In this document: positions 6,507 to 9,111 of the stretch, in pieces
Numbering within the stretch: position 1 is the stretch's first letter
Layout: each line of letters opens with the position of its first letter
Source: Dehalococcoidales bacterium
GTDB taxonomy: Bacteria; Chloroflexota; Dehalococcoidia; Dehalococcoidales; Fen-1064
Direction: 5' to 3'
Length of the DNA: 9,111 nucleotides
Assembly: GCA_016929875.1 (NCBI GenBank)
Contig: JAFGHZ010000096.1
Location: 1 to 9,111, forward strand
Program-made: the position numbers and the translations under genes
The notes under the pieces: model-generated
Seen by the model: only the letters and a program-made list of their open reading frames with translations
Told to the model about the DNA's origin: nothing
Database searches by the model: none

Positions 6507-7159
6507 GCTGTCAGTATCTCGTAAAATTTGAGCATTTCCGTTATCGGTAACTGCCCCGGTGCAGATTCACTGCCTTTTCGTACAGCCCCGTAAGTAAAAT
6601 CGGCCCCGACCATCGGTGCCATAATACGGCTCATTAGTCCGTATTCACCCATTGCAAAAGAGAGTATTCTCGTCTTCGGAAACTCGGTAATGAGTTTCAA
6701 GACGGTGAGATTGTCCTCGAAATCCTTGGAAGTAGTCACTACCTTACAAATGTCCGCCCCGGCTTTTAATTCACTCTGGACAATTTGTTTCAAGGTATCC
6801 AGCGAAGGTGTTTTTTGAAAATCATGGAAAGACAGCAGGCAGGTGGCCCTTTTTCTGATGAACCGGATGATATTATCGACATTTTTGGCATTGTATTCGA
6901 TATCGACAATCGTTGCTCCCAGCTCAGTTGCCTGCAACAGACGCTCGATTCTTCTTGCTTCGTTACCATCCCACTTGCCGCCTTCTTCGACCATACGATT
7001 GCAGGCAATCCACGGTTTTTTCAACTGGCGGGCAACTTCTACCCAGCCTTCACCGATGATATCGATTCTGACTTCGAACAAATCGACCAGTGGTTCAACC
7101 TCTTTCACGGCTTTAATGTCGGTATTTGTGATGCTGGCGCAAAGTTTTACTTTTTTCAT
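6503..7159 (-). CDS. aroD: 3-dehydroquinate dehydratase, type I
   Basis: Dehydrates 3-dehydroquinate to 3-dehydroshikimate through a Schiff base. At 218 aa it is the size of compact type I enzymes and unrelated to the type II (AroQ-type) dodecamer. Visible motifs are EVRID (29-33), NR with R55 followed by EEGGKW (58-63), SFHDF with catalytic H112, and ICKVV with Schiff-base Lys K139. The C-terminal substrate site follows: FAMGEYGLMSR (168-178) and SESAPGQLP (197-205). It starts at an ATG that overlaps the aroB stop by 4 bp, preceded by a G-rich GGGGGA site inside the end of aroB, and its own TGA overlaps the aroE ATG by 4 bp. The pattern of ATGA junctions suggests ribosomes pass directly from gene to gene. 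Confidence 0.96.
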   Translation of the reverse strand: MKKVKLCASITNTDIKAVKEVEPLVDLFEVRIDIIGEGWVEVARQLKKPWIACNRMVEEGGKWDGNEARRIERLLQATELGATIVDIEYNAKNVDNIIRFIRKRATCLLSFHDFQKTPSLDTLKQIVQSELKAGADICKVVTTSKDFEDNLTVLKLITEFPKTRILSFAMGEYGLMSRIMAPMVGADFTYGAVRKGSESAPGQLPITEMLKFYEILTA

Positions 7160-8235
7160 TTCATTTCCCCCAGGATTTTTTCTACCAGAGAAGGGCTCAC
7201 GTCATCGGGAATAAAGACTTCACCTATTGCTCGGGGTAGAACAAACCTTATCTTGCCTCGCTGGACTTTTTTGTCGGATTGCATCGCTTTCATCAGTTGT
7301 TTTATTTCCAGTCGGGGTAATGCAGTTCTCAATCCGGCTTTTTTGAGTAGTTTCTTCAGTTTGCCGACGATATCAGTATCGATATTGCCAAGCTCTGAGG
7401 CAATCTTTGATGCCGCTATCATGCCGATGGCAACTGCCTGTCCATGGGCAATCTCGAAATTGGAAACCGTCTCTACGGCATGGCCGACGGTATGCCCGAA
7501 GTTGAGGATGTTCCTCAAACCCGTATCCTTTTCATCGTTTTCCACGACATCGGCTTTAATTCGGGCCGACTTAGCGATGATTGTTTCCAGCACATTATCG
7601 TCTAACGACTTAATCAGGTCAAGATTCTTTTCAAGGTAGGCGAAGAAATTTTTGTCTTTGATAACCGAATATTTGATGACTTCGCTGAGCCCATTGATAA
7701 TTTCGGCGGGCGGCAAGGTTTTCAGGGTGGCAATATCCGAAATCACAATTTTCGGCTGGTGAAAGGCGCCGATATTGTTCTTTAATTTGCCGTGGTTGAC
7801 GGCGACTTTCCCGCCGATACTGCTGTCTACCTGTGCCAGCAGGGTAGTGGGTATTTGAACCAGAGGAATTCCTCTTATATAGGTAGCGGCAACGAACCCC
7901 GCGAGGTCGCCGATAACGCCGCCTCCCAGTGCCAGAACGGGAGTCGTTCTTTCGGCTCCAAATTCTGTCAGTTGTTGATATAAGTTTCCGGCACGTTCCA
8001 GAGATTTGTGCTCTTCGCCATCGGGCACCGAAAGCATGGTTACCCTGAAACCTTCATTTGTCAGGTTCTGTTTCAAGCTGGCCCCGTACAGTCTTTTTAC
8101 AATGGGGTTAGTGATGATAATTGCCTTATCATTAAACCCCAGTTCTTTCAACATCCGACCAGCCTGGTTTAAAATACCACGACCGATGCGGATATCATAA
8201 CTGTTTCGCCCCAGGTTGGCCCTGACCATTTTCAT
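7156..8235 (-). CDS. aroB: 3-dehydroquinate synthase
   Basis: Converts DAHP to 3-dehydroquinate, using NAD as a transient oxidant and a divalent metal. The 359-aa length is normal. The NAD-binding stretch GGGVIGDLAGFVAATYIRG (104-122) and QIPTTLLAQVDSSIGGK (127-143) are highly characteristic. Metal ligands expected from the family are present: E185 in GLSEVIKY, H248 in NFGHTVGHA and H264 in AHGQAVAIGM. QSDKKVQRGKIRFVLP (319-334) near the C-terminus is also typical. The start is ATG at 8235, 10 bp after the aroF stop. The nearest good Shine-Dalgarno, GGAGG (8250-8254), lies within the last codons of aroF and is 14 nt upstream, so coupled reinitiation is likely. A second ATG two codons in (8229) is a possible alternative start. 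Confidence 0.97.
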   Translation of the reverse strand: MKMVRANLGRNSYDIRIGRGILNQAGRMLKELGFNDKAIIITNPIVKRLYGASLKQNLTNEGFRVTMLSVPDGEEHKSLERAGNLYQQLTEFGAERTTPVLALGGGVIGDLAGFVAATYIRGIPLVQIPTTLLAQVDSSIGGKVAVNHGKLKNNIGAFHQPKIVISDIATLKTLPPAEIINGLSEVIKYSVIKDKNFFAYLEKNLDLIKSLDDNVLETIIAKSARIKADVVENDEKDTGLRNILNFGHTVGHAVETVSNFEIAHGQAVAIGMIAASKIASELGNIDTDIVGKLKKLLKKAGLRTALPRLEIKQLMKAMQSDKKVQRGKIRFVLPRAIGEVFIPDDVSPSLVEKILGEMK

Positions 8236-8245
8236 CAGGTATTAA

Positions 8246-9111
8246 CTAGCCTCCGTTTTGTTTTTTACCAACTGCTTTATGTATGCCCTGACAGACAGTA
8301 ATCAACTCCTTCAGTTCGTCGGGTGTAATCTGTTGCTGGCTGTCCACCAGTGCCTCTACCGGATTATGATGCACTTCTACTATTAAACCGCAGGCACCGA
8401 CGGCGACGCTGGCACAGCTCAGATTGAAGATCAAATCGCGACGTCCCGCGGCATGACTCGGGTCGACAATAACCGGCAGATAAGACTCCTTTTTCAGGAC
8501 CGGCACTGCTGCCAGGTCGAGTGTGTACCTAGTATAGCTTTTACCCTTACCCAATGGCAAGATACCGCGTTCGCAGAGGATAATATCTTTATTTTCTTCG
8601 GCTACCATGTATTCGGCGAAGGACAGGAATTCTTCAATGCCGGCGCCGAAATGACGTTTGTAAAGGATGGGTTTGCCGGTTCGAGCGACTTTGACAAGCA
8701 AGTCCTGGTCGTACATATTACGAGCGCCAATTTGAATGATGTCGACATATTTAGCGACCAGGTCTACCTGCGATTCTCCTCTGACTTCAGTAACAACCGG
8801 TAATTCGAATTTATCGCCTGCCTCGCGGAACCATTCCAACGCTTCGATTGCTCCTTCTTTTCCAGCGGACCCTAGCCCCTGGAAGGAGTGAACGGAAGAG
8901 CGAGGCTTGAAGATGCCGCCTCTCAGCATTTGCGCGCCGGCTTTCTTGACACCTTCGGCGATCTTGAAAAGCTGTTTTTTACTTTCCACGGCGCAAGGAC
9001 CAGCGATGAAAACCAGCTTATCTCCGCCGATCTCGATGTCGCCGATCCTGATAATTCTACGCTCGCTTTCACCTGCGAGCCTGGCATATTCACGACTGAT
9101 TAGTTTATAAG
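8246..9111 (-). CDS. aroF: 3-deoxy-7-phosphoheptulonate (DAHP) synthase, type I beta, 5' truncated
   Basis: First step of the pathway, condensing PEP with erythrose-4-phosphate. The frame stays open to the right edge (last full codon at 9107-9109), giving 287 visible residues. The first visible residues, YKLISREY then IIRIGDIEIGGDKLVFIAGPCAVES, match the linker between the N-terminal ferredoxin-like regulatory domain and the barrel of this subtype, so only roughly the first 50 residues are missing. An internal GTG at 8989 is the Val of AGPCAVES and not a start. Core motifs are AGPC (metal Cys), RGGIFKPRSS, QIGARNM, ILCERG, DPSH (metal His), EVH (metal Glu) and ALVD (metal Asp). KPRSS and QIGARNM separate it from KDO8P synthase. 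Two segments differ from the usual: KRH where KRG is common, and LPLGKGKSYTRYTLD where RTxExxTRNTLD is common. It heads the visible operon; the symbol follows common usage for this subtype. Confidence 0.93.
   Translation of the reverse strand, partial: YKLISREYARLAGESERRIIRIGDIEIGGDKLVFIAGPCAVESKKQLFKIAEGVKKAGAQMLRGGIFKPRSSVHSFQGLGSAGKEGAIEALEWFREAGDKFELPVVTEVRGESQVDLVAKYVDIIQIGARNMYDQDLLVKVARTGKPILYKRHFGAGIEEFLSFAEYMVAEENKDIILCERGILPLGKGKSYTRYTLDLAAVPVLKKESYLPVIVDPSHAAGRRDLIFNLSCASVAVGACGLIVEVHHNPVEALVDSQQQITPDELKELITVCQGIHKAVGKKQNGG

Noticed and set aside
6785..7639. Plus-strand open frame of 284 codons opposite aroD and aroB
   Set aside because: It lies wholly antisense to two enzymes with intact motifs, and its Phe/Ser/Ile-rich translation looks like reverse-strand coding, not a protein family.
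8246..8989. GTG at 8989 as the start of the DAHP synthase gene
   Set aside because: The frame continues upstream to the window edge with family sequence, including AGPCA directly before it; the GTG encodes the conserved Val of the metal-binding motif.
8246..9111. KDO8P synthase as the identity of the first operon gene
   Set aside because: KPRSS, QIGARNM and AGPCAVES fit DAHP synthase, and the gene heads an operon with all remaining shikimate steps.

Overview
The window is bacterial chromosomal DNA of moderate GC content. It holds one nearly complete minus-strand operon for making chorismate, phenylalanine and tyrosine. At the left, converging on it, are the 3' end of a plus-strand response regulator gene and a small unknown gene. 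The gene order (aroF-aroB-aroD-aroE-aroK-aroA-aroC-pheA-tyrA) and the archaeal/clostridial-flavoured AroA, AroC and TyrA motifs suggest Chloroflexota, most likely a Dehalococcoides-like Dehalococcoidia. That assignment rests on remembered gene order and motif style, not on a search, and is held at moderate confidence.

Layout from the left. Positions 1-392 (+) are the C-terminal part of an OmpR/PhoB-type response regulator. Positions 393-623 are non-coding and rich in ACCTG motifs, including a 7-4-7 tandem repeat of the type OmpR-family regulators bind. A 41-codon ORF with a near-ideal Shine-Dalgarno follows (624-749, +). Positions 750-824 separate the convergent transcription units and carry a 10-bp GC-rich stem-loop. 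From 825 to the right edge everything is on the minus strand: tyrA, pheA, aroC, aroA, aroK, aroE, aroD, aroB and a 5'-truncated DAHP synthase gene.

Read in the direction of transcription (right to left), the nine genes follow the order of the biochemical steps: DAHP synthase, dehydroquinate synthase, dehydroquinase, shikimate dehydrogenase, shikimate kinase, EPSP synthase, chorismate synthase, chorismate mutase-prephenate dehydratase, prephenate dehydrogenase. Six of the eight junctions overlap (4, 4, 11, 26, 8 and 4 bp) and the other two have 10 and 22 bp gaps, so the set looks like one translationally coupled transcript. Its promoter lies beyond the right edge.

No new multi-gene system is evident. 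The points most worth a second look are the pathway-colinear order, an EPSP synthase with Ala where glyphosate-sensitive enzymes have the critical Gly, divergent active-site segments in the DAHP synthase, and the small ORF with its motif-rich upstream region. No tRNA, rRNA, CRISPR array, insertion sequence or integration site was seen.
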